A stretch of 10,097 nt of DNA from Actinomycetales bacterium (GCA_022838965.1 JALHDK010000069.1:1183-11279), one strand, 5' to 3'; positions 1 through 6,695 are shown, counted from the first letter of the stretch. The notes: generated from the letters alone by a model not told the origin. Numbers and translations are program-made.

Positions 1-1
1 C

Positions 2-193
2 CTGCCGGCCGAGGTCGGAGCGTCGGTCAGCTGCACGATCTCGCCCTCCGCGGAGGTGTCCGAGCCGCTGGTCGCGGTGGCCACCGTCGTCGCCGTCGAC
101 ACGGCGACGGGAGAGGTGCAGTTCGACATCGAGGTCGACACGGCCACCACCGAGCCCACTCCGGAGGACACCCCCACCGGCGAGGGCGGCTGA
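2..193 (+). CDS. DUF4333 domain protein, C-terminal part only
   Basis: The gene enters from the left edge and ends at TGA 191-193, so only its last 63 codons are visible. The segment LPAEVGASVSCTIS followed by VATVVAVDTATGEVQFDIEVD has the shape of the end of a DUF4333 domain: a 'vGasv.C' motif with a conserved cysteine, then beta strands ending in a 'v.FdIev' stretch. DUF4333 proteins are usually small secreted or lipid-anchored actinobacterial proteins of unknown function; the signal peptide would lie outside the window. After the domain comes a Thr/Pro/Glu-rich tail (TTEPTPEDTPTGEGG), probably disordered. The gene converges on the M20 peptidase with only 11 bases between the stops. The family assignment rests on motif memory over a short stretch, so it is likely but not certain. 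Confidence 0.6.
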   Translation: MPAEVGASVSCTISPSAEVSEPLVAVATVVAVDTATGEVQFDIEVDTATTEPTPEDTPTGEGG

Positions 194-206
194 GCGGCCG
201 CCGCTC
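185..206. terminator. possible short hairpin between convergent stops
   Basis: Two mutually exclusive GC-rich inverted repeats sit over the two stop codons: GGCGGC (185-190) with GCCGCC (197-202), and GAGCGG (192-197) with CCGCTC (201-206). Either could act as a weak bidirectional terminator for the converging genes. The stems are only 6 bp and no T tract follows on either strand, so in GC-rich DNA this may be chance. Confidence 0.22.
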
Positions 207-1548
207 ATTCGGTGAGCGTCCCTGACAACCGCGCGAGCAGCAACGCTTCCGCGAGGACCGCACGCTTCAGCTCATCGAGGTGCACCGACTCGTTCCCGGC
301 GTGCGCGCGGGAGTCGGGATCCAGAACACCTGTCACGAGGATCGCGGCGTGAGGGAACTGGCGCGCCAGTTCGGAGATGAACGGAATCGACCCGCCGACG
401 CACGCGGTGGAGAGGGCCCAGTGCGCCAGCCCGGTGGTCTCCGGCGAGCCGCTGGCGAGGAAGGGTTCGGCCAGCTCGCCCGGCGTCACCGTCACCTGCG
501 CCCCGAACGGCGCGTGGGCCAGCAGATGGTCCCGCAGCGCCCGGTACGCCCCGGCGGCGTCCTGGCCAGGCGGAACGCGCAACGAGATGGCGGCCCGGCA
601 CGTCGGGGCGATGGTGTTGGAACGCTGCGCGACACTCGTAGCATCGAACCCCACCACCCCGATGGCGGGCCTGGTCCAGAGCCGGGAGGGAATGCTCCCC
701 GTCCCGGCGAGCTGGTAACCCTCGACGACGGCGGCGTCGCGGCGGAACTGCGTGTCCGGGTAGTCCACGGGTGCCGCGTCGCGGCGCAGGAGGCCCGGGA
801 CCGCCACGTCGCCGTTCGCGTCGTGCAGCGTGGCGAGCAGGCGGCACATGAGAGTGGTGGCGTCGAGGATGGGTCCGCCGTACATCCCCGAATGGAGTGC
901 GTGCTCGACGACACGGAGCTCCACCTGGCATTCCGCGAGTCCCCGGAGTGAGGTGGTGAGGGCGGGAACCCCCACCTTCCAGTTGGCGGAGTCGAGCACC
1001 ACGATCACGTCCGACGCGAGCTCCCTGTGGTGGTGCCGCAGAAACGCGGCGAACGATGGGGAGCCGATCTCCTCCTCACCCTCGATGAAGCACCGCACGC
1101 CCACGCGCAGATCCTCCCCCAGGGCGCGAAGGGCGCCCACGTGCGCGGCGATCCCCGCCTTGTCGTCACCGCTGCCGCGACCGTGGAGCCGCCCGTTCCG
1201 GATGACCGGCTCGAAGGGATCCTCCTGGTCCCACTCCTCCGGGGGTCCCGGGGGCTGCACGTCGTGGTGCGCGTACAGCAGGACGACGGGAGCGCCGTCG
1301 TCGCCGTCCCGCCGCCCGAGGACCGCGGGACGCCCGGCCCGGCCGGACGGCGTGGGCGCCGACGAGACCCGGGCATGGACGCCGACATCCTCCAGCAACC
1401 CCCGCACCGCGGTCGCGCTCTCCTCCAGCGGGCGCTGGTCGAAGGCGTCCGCCGAGACCCCCGGTATCCGCACCAGCATCGCGAGGTCCGCCACCACCCG
1501 GGAGAAGGACGCGTCAACCCGCGCCCGCAGCTCATCAACGCTCACCAC
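205..1548 (-). CDS. M20-family metallopeptidase (dipeptidase type)
   Basis: Cytoplasmic zinc-dependent peptidase of the M20 family (dipeptidase/carnosinase-like branch, related to proteins often labelled DapE-like in actinobacteria); 447 aa with the start chosen. Metal and catalytic motifs are in the expected order: YAHHDVQP (metal His94, catalytic Asp96), GRGSGDDKAG (bridging Asp near 128/129), EGEEEIGS (general base and metal Glu near 158-160), VVLDS (Asp186), HSGMYGG (His219) opening the lid/dimerisation domain, and HAGNESVH near the C-terminus (metal His416). All expected ligands are present, so it should be active; the natural substrate cannot be read from sequence. The GTG at 1548 was chosen because a TACGCT box lies exactly 7 bases upstream, as in the neighbouring leaderless genes; an in-frame ATG at 1572 would add 8 residues but has no clear ribosome binding site. 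It diverges from the DUF3043 gene. A longer open frame to 1764 runs antisense into that gene and is not real. Confidence 0.9.
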   Translation of the reverse strand: MVSVDELRARVDASFSRVVADLAMLVRIPGVSADAFDQRPLEESATAVRGLLEDVGVHARVSSAPTPSGRAGRPAVLGRRDGDDGAPVVLLYAHHDVQPPGPPEEWDQEDPFEPVIRNGRLHGRGSGDDKAGIAAHVGALRALGEDLRVGVRCFIEGEEEIGSPSFAAFLRHHHRELASDVIVVLDSANWKVGVPALTTSLRGLAECQVELRVVEHALHSGMYGGPILDATTLMCRLLATLHDANGDVAVPGLLRRDAAPVDYPDTQFRRDAAVVEGYQLAGTGSIPSRLWTRPAIGVVGFDATSVAQRSNTIAPTCRAAISLRVPPGQDAAGAYRALRDHLLAHAPFGAQVTVTPGELAEPFLASGSPETTGLAHWALSTACVGGSIPFISELARQFPHAAILVTGVLDPDSRAHAGNESVHLDELKRAVLAEALLLARLSGTLTE

Positions 1549-1555
1549 GCGTCCG

Positions 1556-1561
1556 AGCGTA
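1556..1561 (-). promoter_or_regulatory. -10 box of M20 peptidase gene, leaderless start
   Basis: On the minus strand TACGCT is followed by 7 bases and then GTG at 1548, so transcription would begin at or next to the start codon. No -35 element is recognisable at 16-19 bp. If this box is right it lies inside the reading frame of the alternative ATG at 1572, which argues against that start. Confidence 0.5.
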
Positions 1562-1604
1562 CCCCCGGTCATCCCGCCCCAGCTCGCCGGGTACGCCGGC
1601 CCCC

Positions 1605-1610
1605 TAGAAT
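1605..1610 (+). promoter_or_regulatory. -10 box of DUF3043 gene, leaderless start
   Basis: TAGAAT is followed by 6 bases (gggtgc) and the GTG start at 1617, leaving no room for a Shine-Dalgarno sequence. This is the classic actinobacterial leaderless arrangement. No -35 consensus is evident. It stands back to back with the M20 promoter, the two boxes being 43 bases apart. Confidence 0.65.
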
Positions 1611-1616
1611 GGGTGC

Positions 1617-2177
1617 GTGAGCTCCACGAATCCGGCCAAGCCCACGGGGAAGGGCCACGCGACCCCGACGCGCAAGCAGGCGCAGGCCGCACGACAGCGT
1701 CCGCTGGTCCAGAACGATCGCAAGGCCGCGAAGGCAGCCGCGAAGGCCAGGCGGGACGAGGCATTCCGGCGGCAGCAGGAGGCCATGGTCACCGGCGACG
1801 ACCGCTGGCTCCCCGTGCGGGACAAGGGACGCGCCCGGCGCTTCGCCCGTGACTATGTCGACGCCCGCTGGTCCGTGGGCGAGCTCTTCCTGCCGATGGC
1901 CTTCCTGATCCTGTTCGTGATGGTGATCGGCGGCCGGTATCCGGAGATCGCTCTGACCGCCACGGCGCTGATGTACATCATCATCGTCGGCGCCATCCTC
2001 GACAGCCTGATCATGGTGCGCTTCCTGAAGAAGCACCTCGCCGCGCGCTTCACTCCCGCCGAGATCCCGCCATGGACGGGGGCGTACGCCTTCCAGCGGG
2101 TGTTCATGCTGCGGCGGTTCCGCATGCCGAAGCCCCAGAACAAGCGCGGCGAGTGGCCGCAGAGGCAGGCGGGCTGA
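1617..2177 (+). CDS. DUF3043 family membrane protein
   Basis: A 186-aa protein with the layout of the actinobacterial DUF3043 family. Residues 1-56 are strongly basic and Lys/Arg/Ala/Gln-rich (GKGHATPTRKQAQAARQRPL, then RKAAKAAAKARR), probably a cytoplasmic charged helix. The family-like core is RARRFARDYVDARWSVGELF (72-91), followed by two transmembrane segments at about 88-106 and 111-135. The C-terminal tail from 136 is again basic, giving an inside-in hairpin topology. The length is normal for the family. Function is unknown; the protein is conserved and is not part of a recognisable operon here, since the reductase downstream has its own promoter after a 44-bp gap. The GTG start fits the TAGAAT box upstream, and translation from it gives the expected Lys-rich N-terminus. 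Confidence 0.88.
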   Translation: MSSTNPAKPTGKGHATPTRKQAQAARQRPLVQNDRKAAKAAAKARRDEAFRRQQEAMVTGDDRWLPVRDKGRARRFARDYVDARWSVGELFLPMAFLILFVMVIGGRYPEIALTATALMYIIIVGAILDSLIMVRFLKKHLAARFTPAEIPPWTGAYAFQRVFMLRRFRMPKPQNKRGEWPQRQAG

Positions 2178-2208
2178 CGTTCGGCGCGACTCGCCCGGCC
2201 ACGCGCCG

Positions 2209-2214
2209 TAGTAT
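2209..2214 (+). promoter_or_regulatory. -10 box of aldo/keto reductase gene, leaderless start
   Basis: TAGTAT, then 7 bases (cccgggc), then ATG at 2222. The mRNA would begin at or within a base or two of the start codon. There is no Shine-Dalgarno sequence and no clear -35 element. Confidence 0.6.
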
Positions 2215-2221
2215 CCCGGGC

Positions 2222-3235
2222 ATGGTCACCACTCGACACCTCGGAGCCAGCGGGCTCAGGATCAACGAGATCATCTTCGGCAACTGGCTCACCCACGGCT
2301 CGCAGGTGGAGAACGAGACGGCGGTCGCCTGCGTGCACGCCGCGCTCGACGCCGGGATCACCACCTTCGACACGGCGGACGTCTACGCGAACACCGTGGC
2401 GGAGGAGGTCCTCGGGCAGGCGCTCCGGGGGCAGCGCCGCGAGTCGCTCGTGATCCTCACGAAGACCTACTGGCCCGTGGGCCCCAAGGGTCCCAACGAC
2501 TGCGGCCTGTCACGCAAGCACATCATGGAGTCGATCACCGGGTCGCTTCGCCGGCTCGGCACCGACTACGTGGACGTCTACCAGGCCCACCGGTACGACA
2601 CCGCGACCCCCCTCGAGGAGACGATGCAGGCGTTCGCGGACATCGTGCGCTCCGGGAAGGCGCTCTACATCGGAGTGAGCGAGTGGACCGCGGAGCAGAT
2701 CCGTGCAGGTCACGCACTGGCGCGTGAGCTGCACGTCCCCTTCATCTCTTCGCAGCCGCAGTACTCCATGCTCTGGCGGGTCATCGAGGCCGAGGTGGTC
2801 CCCACCTGCCGGGAGCTCGGCATCTCCCAGATCGTCTGGTCGCCGGTCGCGCAGGGGGTTCTGACGGGCAAGTACCGGCCAGGGGCACCCCTGCCGCCTG
2901 GCTCGCGGGCGACCGACGAGAAGGGCGGCTCGCAGATGATCCGCCGGTGGCTCGCGGACGACATCCTCACGGCCGTGCAGCAGCTCCGTCCGGTGGCCGA
3001 CGATCTCGGGCTGACGATGGCCCAGCTCGCGGTTGCCTGGGTGCTGCAGAACGACAACGTCGCCGGGGCCATCATCGGCGCCTCCCGCCCGGAGCAGGTG
3101 GCAGAGAATGTCAAGGCATCCGGGGTGCGCATCCCCCCGGAGCTGATGTCCCGGATTGACCAGATCCTCGGCGACCTGCCGCAGCGTGACCCCGCCCTCA
3201 CGGCGAGAAACGCCCCGCAGTCACGCCCCTGTTGA
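2222..3235 (+). CDS. aldo/keto reductase, Kv-beta-like subgroup
   Basis: A 337-aa NADPH-dependent oxidoreductase with a (beta/alpha)8 barrel that reduces aldehydes or ketones in the cytoplasm. The full catalytic tetrad is present: Asp50 and Tyr55 in FDTADVYANTVAEEVLG, Lys81 in ILTKTYW, and His123 in VDVYQAHRYD. The segment YIGVSEW and the late GASRPEQVAENVKA match the cofactor-binding strands of the family. The pattern around SRKHIMESITGSLRRLGTDY and YSMLWR resembles the AKR6 / Kv-beta and YghZ-like subgroup, which usually acts on aldehydes, including glyceraldehyde 3-phosphate or methylglyoxal. The actual substrate cannot be stated. An open frame extends upstream to 2072, but that part is a shadow of the DUF3043 gene. 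The last 15 bases overlap the end of pyrD on the other strand. Confidence 0.92.
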   Translation: MVTTRHLGASGLRINEIIFGNWLTHGSQVENETAVACVHAALDAGITTFDTADVYANTVAEEVLGQALRGQRRESLVILTKTYWPVGPKGPNDCGLSRKHIMESITGSLRRLGTDYVDVYQAHRYDTATPLEETMQAFADIVRSGKALYIGVSEWTAEQIRAGHALARELHVPFISSQPQYSMLWRVIEAEVVPTCRELGISQIVWSPVAQGVLTGKYRPGAPLPPGSRATDEKGGSQMIRRWLADDILTAVQQLRPVADDLGLTMAQLAVAWVLQNDNVAGAIIGASRPEQVAENVKASGVRIPPELMSRIDQILGDLPQRDPALTARNAPQSRPC

Positions 3236-4264
3236 CCGGGCCATCCTGGCCAGCTCACGGTTGATGCGCCCCGGCCACGCGGGTCCCTCGAACACGAACG
3301 CGGTGTAGGCCTCCAGCAGGTCGGCACCCGCCTCCAGCAGCGCCTGGCCGTGTTCGGCGGTGCTGATCCCTCCGGAGGCGATGATGACCGGCCGGGCCCC
3401 GAGCCGCTCGCGCAGCAGCGTGACCACCTCGAGTGCCCGCTCCCGGAGCGGAGCGCCGGACAGCCCACCGGGGCCGAGGTCGTGGGCGATCGTCGTGTTG
3501 ACCGCCACCACTCCCGCCAGGCCCGTCTCCCGTACCAGAGCGGCCACCGACGCGATGTCCTCGTCCTCCAGGTCGGGTGCGATCTTGACGAACACCGGGA
3601 CGTCCCGGCCCGACGCCCGGCGTGCCTCCTCGCGCACCGCGTCGAGGATGGGACGCAGGGCATCGACCTGCTGCAGGTCACGCAAGCCCGGCGTGTTGGG
3701 CGAGGACACGTTCACCACGAGGAAGTCGGCCCACTGGGCCACCTCGCGGGTCGACGCACGGTAGTCCCCGGTCGCCTCCCCCACCGGTGTCACCCTCGAC
3801 TTGCCGATGTTGACCCCGACGACGACGGCGCGCCCCGCCGTCGTCCGCCGCAGCTGACGGAGGCGACGGCCCACGACGACGGCCCCGTCGTTGTTGAACC
3901 CCATCTGGTTCCGCAGCGCCCCGAGCTCGGGGTGGCGCCACAGCCGGGGCCTGGGGTTCCCGGCCTGCGGCACCGCCGTGACCGTGCCCACCTCGACGAA
4001 ACCGAAACCGAGGGCGTCCATGCCGAGGACCGCCTCGGCGTTCTTGTCCATGCCCGCGCACAGGCCGAGAACACCGGGAATGGGACGCGGGAAGACGAGC
4101 AGGCGCGGATTGCGCACCGGCTCCCCCAGCCGGCCGACGGTCGCCTTGAGAGCGCGCCGGGTGACCTCCACGTTCCCCGCGCGGGCGATCGCCTCCACGG
4201 CGGCGTGGTGGGCGGCTTCCGGATCGGTGTGGACGAGGACGCTGGAGTACAGCTGGCGATACAC
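3221..4264 (-). CDS. pyrD: dihydroorotate dehydrogenase (quinone), class 2
   Basis: Fourth step of de novo pyrimidine synthesis: oxidation of dihydroorotate to orotate using FMN, with electrons passed to membrane quinone. At 347 aa the length is normal for class 2. The first ~40 residues (YRQLYSSVLVHTDPEAAHH) match the amphipathic membrane-docking extension that distinguishes class 2. Further motifs: GLCAGMDKNAEA (69-78) and GFGFVEVGTVT (86-96) at the FMN site; NQMGFNNDG (119-127); NVSSPNTPGLR (185-195) with the catalytic serine; FVKIAPDL (225-232); VNTT (255-258); SGGIS (297-301) and the phosphate-binding end at AYTAFVFEGP. The GTG at 4264 was chosen because TACGAT lies 6 bases upstream and because translation then begins exactly at the family's usual N-terminus. 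Two membrane-protein genes lie upstream on the same strand, 22 bp away, so readthrough is possible. Confidence 0.96.
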   Translation of the reverse strand: MYRQLYSSVLVHTDPEAAHHAAVEAIARAGNVEVTRRALKATVGRLGEPVRNPRLLVFPRPIPGVLGLCAGMDKNAEAVLGMDALGFGFVEVGTVTAVPQAGNPRPRLWRHPELGALRNQMGFNNDGAVVVGRRLRQLRRTTAGRAVVVGVNIGKSRVTPVGEATGDYRASTREVAQWADFLVVNVSSPNTPGLRDLQQVDALRPILDAVREEARRASGRDVPVFVKIAPDLEDEDIASVAALVRETGLAGVVAVNTTIAHDLGPGGLSGAPLRERALEVVTLLRERLGARPVIIASGGISTAEHGQALLEAGADLLEAYTAFVFEGPAWPGRINRELARMARSTGA

Positions 4265-4270
4265 GACTTG

Positions 4271-4276
4271 ATCGTA
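4271..4276 (-). promoter_or_regulatory. -10 box of pyrD, leaderless start
   Basis: On the minus strand TACGAT is followed by 6 bases (caagtc) and the GTG start of pyrD. It lies in the short gap after the upstream membrane gene, so pyrD probably has its own leaderless transcript in addition to any readthrough. Confidence 0.55.
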
Positions 4277-4286
4277 GGGCAGGCGC

Positions 4287-4730
4287 TCAGCGGCGGGACG
4301 CACCCTCCGCCAGTCGGTCAATGCGGACCGGCGCGGAACGCCACAGCCAGTACAGCCCGAGGACCGGCAGGACGAGGGGGACGTAGAAGTAGCCGCTGCC
4401 GAACTGGGACCACACGGTCTCGTCGGGGAAGAGATCCGGGCGCCGGAGCGACAGGGTGCCGATGACGAGCACACCGACCAGCTCCACGATGACGGCCACC
4501 CAGGCGACGCGGCGCATGCGGCGACCATTGTGCGCGAGCGCCACCGTCGCCATCACGTAGACGACCGCCGAGAAGGCGGACAGACCGTACGCGAGCGGCG
4601 CCGCTCCCGCGTCACGGATCAGCTGCACGGTCGAGCGGGCGGTGGCCGCGAGGGCGAAGATGCCGTAGACGAGGATGAGCACGCGGCCCAGTCCGTACGC
4701 GGGGCGGCGGGTGTCCGGCAGCTCGGTCAC
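4287..4730 (-). CDS. conserved four-helix membrane protein of unknown function
   Basis: A 147-aa integral membrane protein with four likely transmembrane segments at about 14-33, 46-67, 74-95 and 112-131. There is no signal peptide and no enzyme motif. The second half holds a stretch with defined polar residues between helices 3 and 4 (LRRPDLFPDETVWSQFGSGY) that looks conserved, reminiscent of small membrane proteins I recall from many actinobacteria that carry only 'hypothetical' names. The GTG start (4730) overlaps the stop of the upstream membrane gene by 4 bases (GTGA), a typical sign of translational coupling. The two proteins are therefore probably made together and may form one complex. 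No function is claimed. Confidence 0.85.
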   Translation of the reverse strand: MTELPDTRRPAYGLGRVLILVYGIFALAATARSTVQLIRDAGAAPLAYGLSAFSAVVYVMATVALAHNGRRMRRVAWVAVIVELVGVLVIGTLSLRRPDLFPDETVWSQFGSGYFYVPLVLPVLGLYWLWRSAPVRIDRLAEGASRR

Positions 4731-5080
4731 AGGCCGGCCACCTGTACTGCACGCCACATCATGACGGCCACTGTGGCACACGCGACCAGCAGCGCGACAC
4801 TCGAGGTGCGGGAGCGATCGGCGAAGGCCCACACGGCGGCCACCGGCAGGATGAACAGGGCGGTGACCAGGTAGCCCCACAGGACCCACGGATCCCCCGC
4901 CAGCCCGCCCCGGGCCTGCGTCACCCCGGCCGCGACCGCCGTCGCCACGAGCGCCACCTCCACGACTCCCGCGGCGAGCAGTTGTCGCAGGATCACCGGC
5001 TCGTTCCGGACGGCCCGCCACGCGGCCCACCCCGCGAGTGCGAGCGCGGCCACGGCGGCTGTCGCGGCAAGGAAGGGCAT
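4727..5080 (-). CDS. conserved small four-helix membrane protein of unknown function
   Basis: A 117-aa hydrophobic protein with four predicted membrane segments at about 2-21, 34-52, 66-87 and 93-111. The motifs NEPVILRQLLAAGVVE (between helices 1 and 2) and WGYLVTALFILPVAAVWAFADRSR (about 68-91, helix 3 and its flank) look like the conserved core of a small actinobacterial membrane family without known function. ATG 5080 was chosen because a TACCCT box stands 6 bases upstream on the minus strand and because the protein then starts directly with helix 1; a longer open frame to 5146 would add a hydrophilic, non-conserved stretch that overlaps the pepA promoter. It is coupled to the downstream membrane gene by a 4-base overlap. 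Confidence 0.83.
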   Translation of the reverse strand: MPFLAATAAVAALALAGWAAWRAVRNEPVILRQLLAAGVVEVALVATAVAAGVTQARGGLAGDPWVLWGYLVTALFILPVAAVWAFADRSRTSSVALLVACATVAVMMWRAVQVAGL

Positions 5081-5086
5081 GACGTC

Positions 5087-5092
5087 AGGGTA
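5087..5092 (-). promoter_or_regulatory. -10 box of the membrane-protein pair, leaderless start
   Basis: On the minus strand TACCCT is followed by 6 bases (gacgtc) and ATG at 5080. A GGAGG sequence lies 13 bases before the ATG, too far to be a normal ribosome binding site, so a leaderless start is preferred. Confidence 0.45.
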
Positions 5093-5124
5093 TCCTCCGG
5101 CCGGTGTGTGACGGACGGTGCCGT

Positions 5125-5130
5125 TACGAT
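5125..5130 (+). promoter_or_regulatory. -10 box of pepA, leaderless start
   Basis: TACGAT, then 8 bases (cctgaagc), then the GTG start of pepA at 5139. It is arranged divergently with the promoter of the membrane-protein pair: the two boxes lie 32 bases apart. There is no Shine-Dalgarno sequence and no clear -35. Confidence 0.55.
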
Positions 5131-5138
5131 CCTGAAGC

Positions 5139-6602
5139 GTGACCACCGTTTCCCTCGCTCACCCCTCCGAGCGCTCCCGTGACGCCGCCCTCCTCGTTGC
5201 GCTCCAGCAGACGGCCTCGGGGCCCCGTGTCGTGCCCGCCCCGGGCCTGGCCGGGCCCGATCCCGCGGGGCTCGCCGGGATGGCGGGCGTCGTGGGTGCG
5301 AAGGGGGAACGCGATGAGGTGGTGCGGGCCCCGGGCGACGGCGTCGGCCACGAGATCGTCGTCTTCACGGGAATCGGGGAGGAAGCGCCGACGGATGAGG
5401 TGCTCCGGCAGGCGGCGGGCGCCGCGACGCGACGCCTTGAGGGAATCGCCGCGCTGGACGTGGCGCTGCCCGCGGACACCCCCGCCACGCTCCGGGCGGT
5501 GGCCGAGGGTCTCCTCCTCGGGGCGTACCGCTTCGATCGGTACCGGACAGCCCCGCACCCTGTGCAATCACTGCGGATCCTGACGGACAACCCGGAGGGC
5601 GCAGCGGCCCTCCACCGCGCCCGGGTGGTCGCGGAGGGCGTCGCCCTTGCCCGCGACCTGGTCAACCGGGCGCCCAGCGACCTGTATCCGGAGAGCTTCG
5701 CCGCGCTGGCGGTCGACGTGTGCGGGGCGGCCGGGGTCGCCGTCACGGTGCGCGACGAGCGTGACCTCGAGCGGGAGGGCTTCGGCGGGCTGCTCGCCGT
5801 CGGCCGCGGATCGGCCCGCCCGCCGCGGCTCCTCCGCCTCGAGTTCCGCCCGCCGGAGTGGCAGACGCACGTCGCGCTGGTGGGGAAGGGGATCACGTTC
5901 GGCTCCGGTGGACTCTCGCTGAAACCCGCCAAGGACATGGGCGACATGAAGTCGGACATGGCCGGCGCGGCGGCCGTCCTGGCGGCCGTCCTCGCTGCCG
6001 CCCGGCTGGACCTGCCGATCGCTGTCACGGGTTGGCTGGCGCTGGCGGAGAACATGCCGTCCGGTTCGGCCACCCGGCCCTCCGACGTCATCACCGTGCG
6101 CGGTGGGCGCACCGTCGAGGTGCTGAACACCGATGCCGAGGGCCGCCTCGTGCTCGCCGACGCCCTGGTGGCCGCGGCCGGGGAGGAACCCGACCACCTC
6201 ATCGACATCGCCACGCTCACCGGTGCCCAGATGATCGCGCTGGGCGACCGGGTGGGCGCCGTGATGGGTCACGAGGACCTCCGGTCCGAGGTGGTGGCGG
6301 CCGGCGCGTCCGCCGGGGAGCAGTTCTGGCCGATGCCCCTCCCGGCCGAACTGGCCGACTCCCTGAAGACTCCGGTTGCCGACATCGCGAACATGGGAGA
6401 ACGGCACGGCGGCATGCTGGTTGCAGGCCTGTTCCTGCAGAGCTTCATCCCCGGCCGGCGGTGGGCTCACCTGGACGTGGCCGGGCCCGCCTACAACACC
6501 CGTCAGCCCTGGGGGTACACCCCCAAGGGCGGGACGGGGCACGGTGTCCGGACGCTGGTGCGTCTCCTCGAGGACTTCAGCGAACGTTCGGCGCAGAACT
6601 GA
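5139..6602 (+). CDS. pepA: leucyl aminopeptidase family M17, with altered metal site
   Basis: A 487-aa cytosolic aminopeptidase of the M17 (leucine aminopeptidase) family, which removes N-terminal residues from peptides in a hexamer with two metal ions per active site. The N-terminal regulatory domain spans about 1-155 and the catalytic domain 160-487. Active-site residues seen: Lys250 (LVGKGITF), Lys262 (GLSLK), Asp273 (MKSDMAGAAA), and the family signature NTDAEGRL (330-337) with Asp332, Glu334 and Arg336. The numbering happens to equal that of bovine lens enzyme. The oddity is residue 255: the family has Asp in 'GITFDSGG', which bridges both metals, while here the codon 5901-5903 is GGC (Gly). 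One base change (GAC to GGC) would explain it, so it may be a sequencing error, a recent mutation or a real variant. The start is GTG, leaderless after TACGAT. lpdA follows after 93 bp. Confidence 0.93.
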   Translation: MTTVSLAHPSERSRDAALLVALQQTASGPRVVPAPGLAGPDPAGLAGMAGVVGAKGERDEVVRAPGDGVGHEIVVFTGIGEEAPTDEVLRQAAGAATRRLEGIAALDVALPADTPATLRAVAEGLLLGAYRFDRYRTAPHPVQSLRILTDNPEGAAALHRARVVAEGVALARDLVNRAPSDLYPESFAALAVDVCGAAGVAVTVRDERDLEREGFGGLLAVGRGSARPPRLLRLEFRPPEWQTHVALVGKGITFGSGGLSLKPAKDMGDMKSDMAGAAAVLAAVLAAARLDLPIAVTGWLALAENMPSGSATRPSDVITVRGGRTVEVLNTDAEGRLVLADALVAAAGEEPDHLIDIATLTGAQMIALGDRVGAVMGHEDLRSEVVAAGASAGEQFWPMPLPAELADSLKTPVADIANMGERHGGMLVAGLFLQSFIPGRRWAHLDVAGPAYNTRQPWGYTPKGGTGHGVRTLVRLLEDFSERSAQN

Positions 6603-6640
6603 GGCCGATCCACCCTCCTGCGGCCCCCGACGTGACATGG

Positions 6641-6646
6641 AACAAT
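6641..6646 (+). promoter_or_regulatory. possible -10 region upstream of lpdA
   Basis: The 93-bp gap between pepA and lpdA contains no TANNNT box. The least GC-rich stretch, TGGAACAATG, could serve as a weak -10 (AACAAT), which would give a short leader of about 40 bases ending in a strong ribosome binding site. No -35 is evident and no clear hairpin ends pepA, so readthrough from pepA is also possible. Confidence 0.25.
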
Positions 6647-6681
6647 GACCAGCAGCGCCAGTGTTGCGCACGTCACTGTCC

Positions 6682-6688
6682 AAGGAGG
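6682..6688 (+). promoter_or_regulatory. strong ribosome binding site of lpdA
   Basis: AAGGAGG lies 7 bases before the GTG start at 6696, a near-perfect Shine-Dalgarno sequence at ideal spacing. It fixes the start codon and contrasts with the leaderless genes around it. Confidence 0.85.
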
Positions 6689-6695
6689 GAACTGA

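Noticed and set aside
830..1852. A 340-codon plus-strand frame opposite the M20 peptidase
   Set aside because: The M20 motifs on the minus strand are complete; this frame is Ser/Arg/Pro-rich and runs through the divergent promoter region.
2072..2221. N-terminal extension of the aldo/keto reductase
   Set aside because: The upstream codons overlap the DUF3043 gene in another frame, and the reductase fold starts at ATG 2222, just after a TAGTAT box.
3350..4465. A 371-codon plus-strand frame opposite pyrD
   Set aside because: Shadow of pyrD; its His/Arg/Gly-rich composition fits no protein family.
5081..5146. Longer N-terminus for the small membrane protein
   Set aside because: It would run across the divergent pepA promoter and start; the added residues are hydrophilic and do not look like family sequence.
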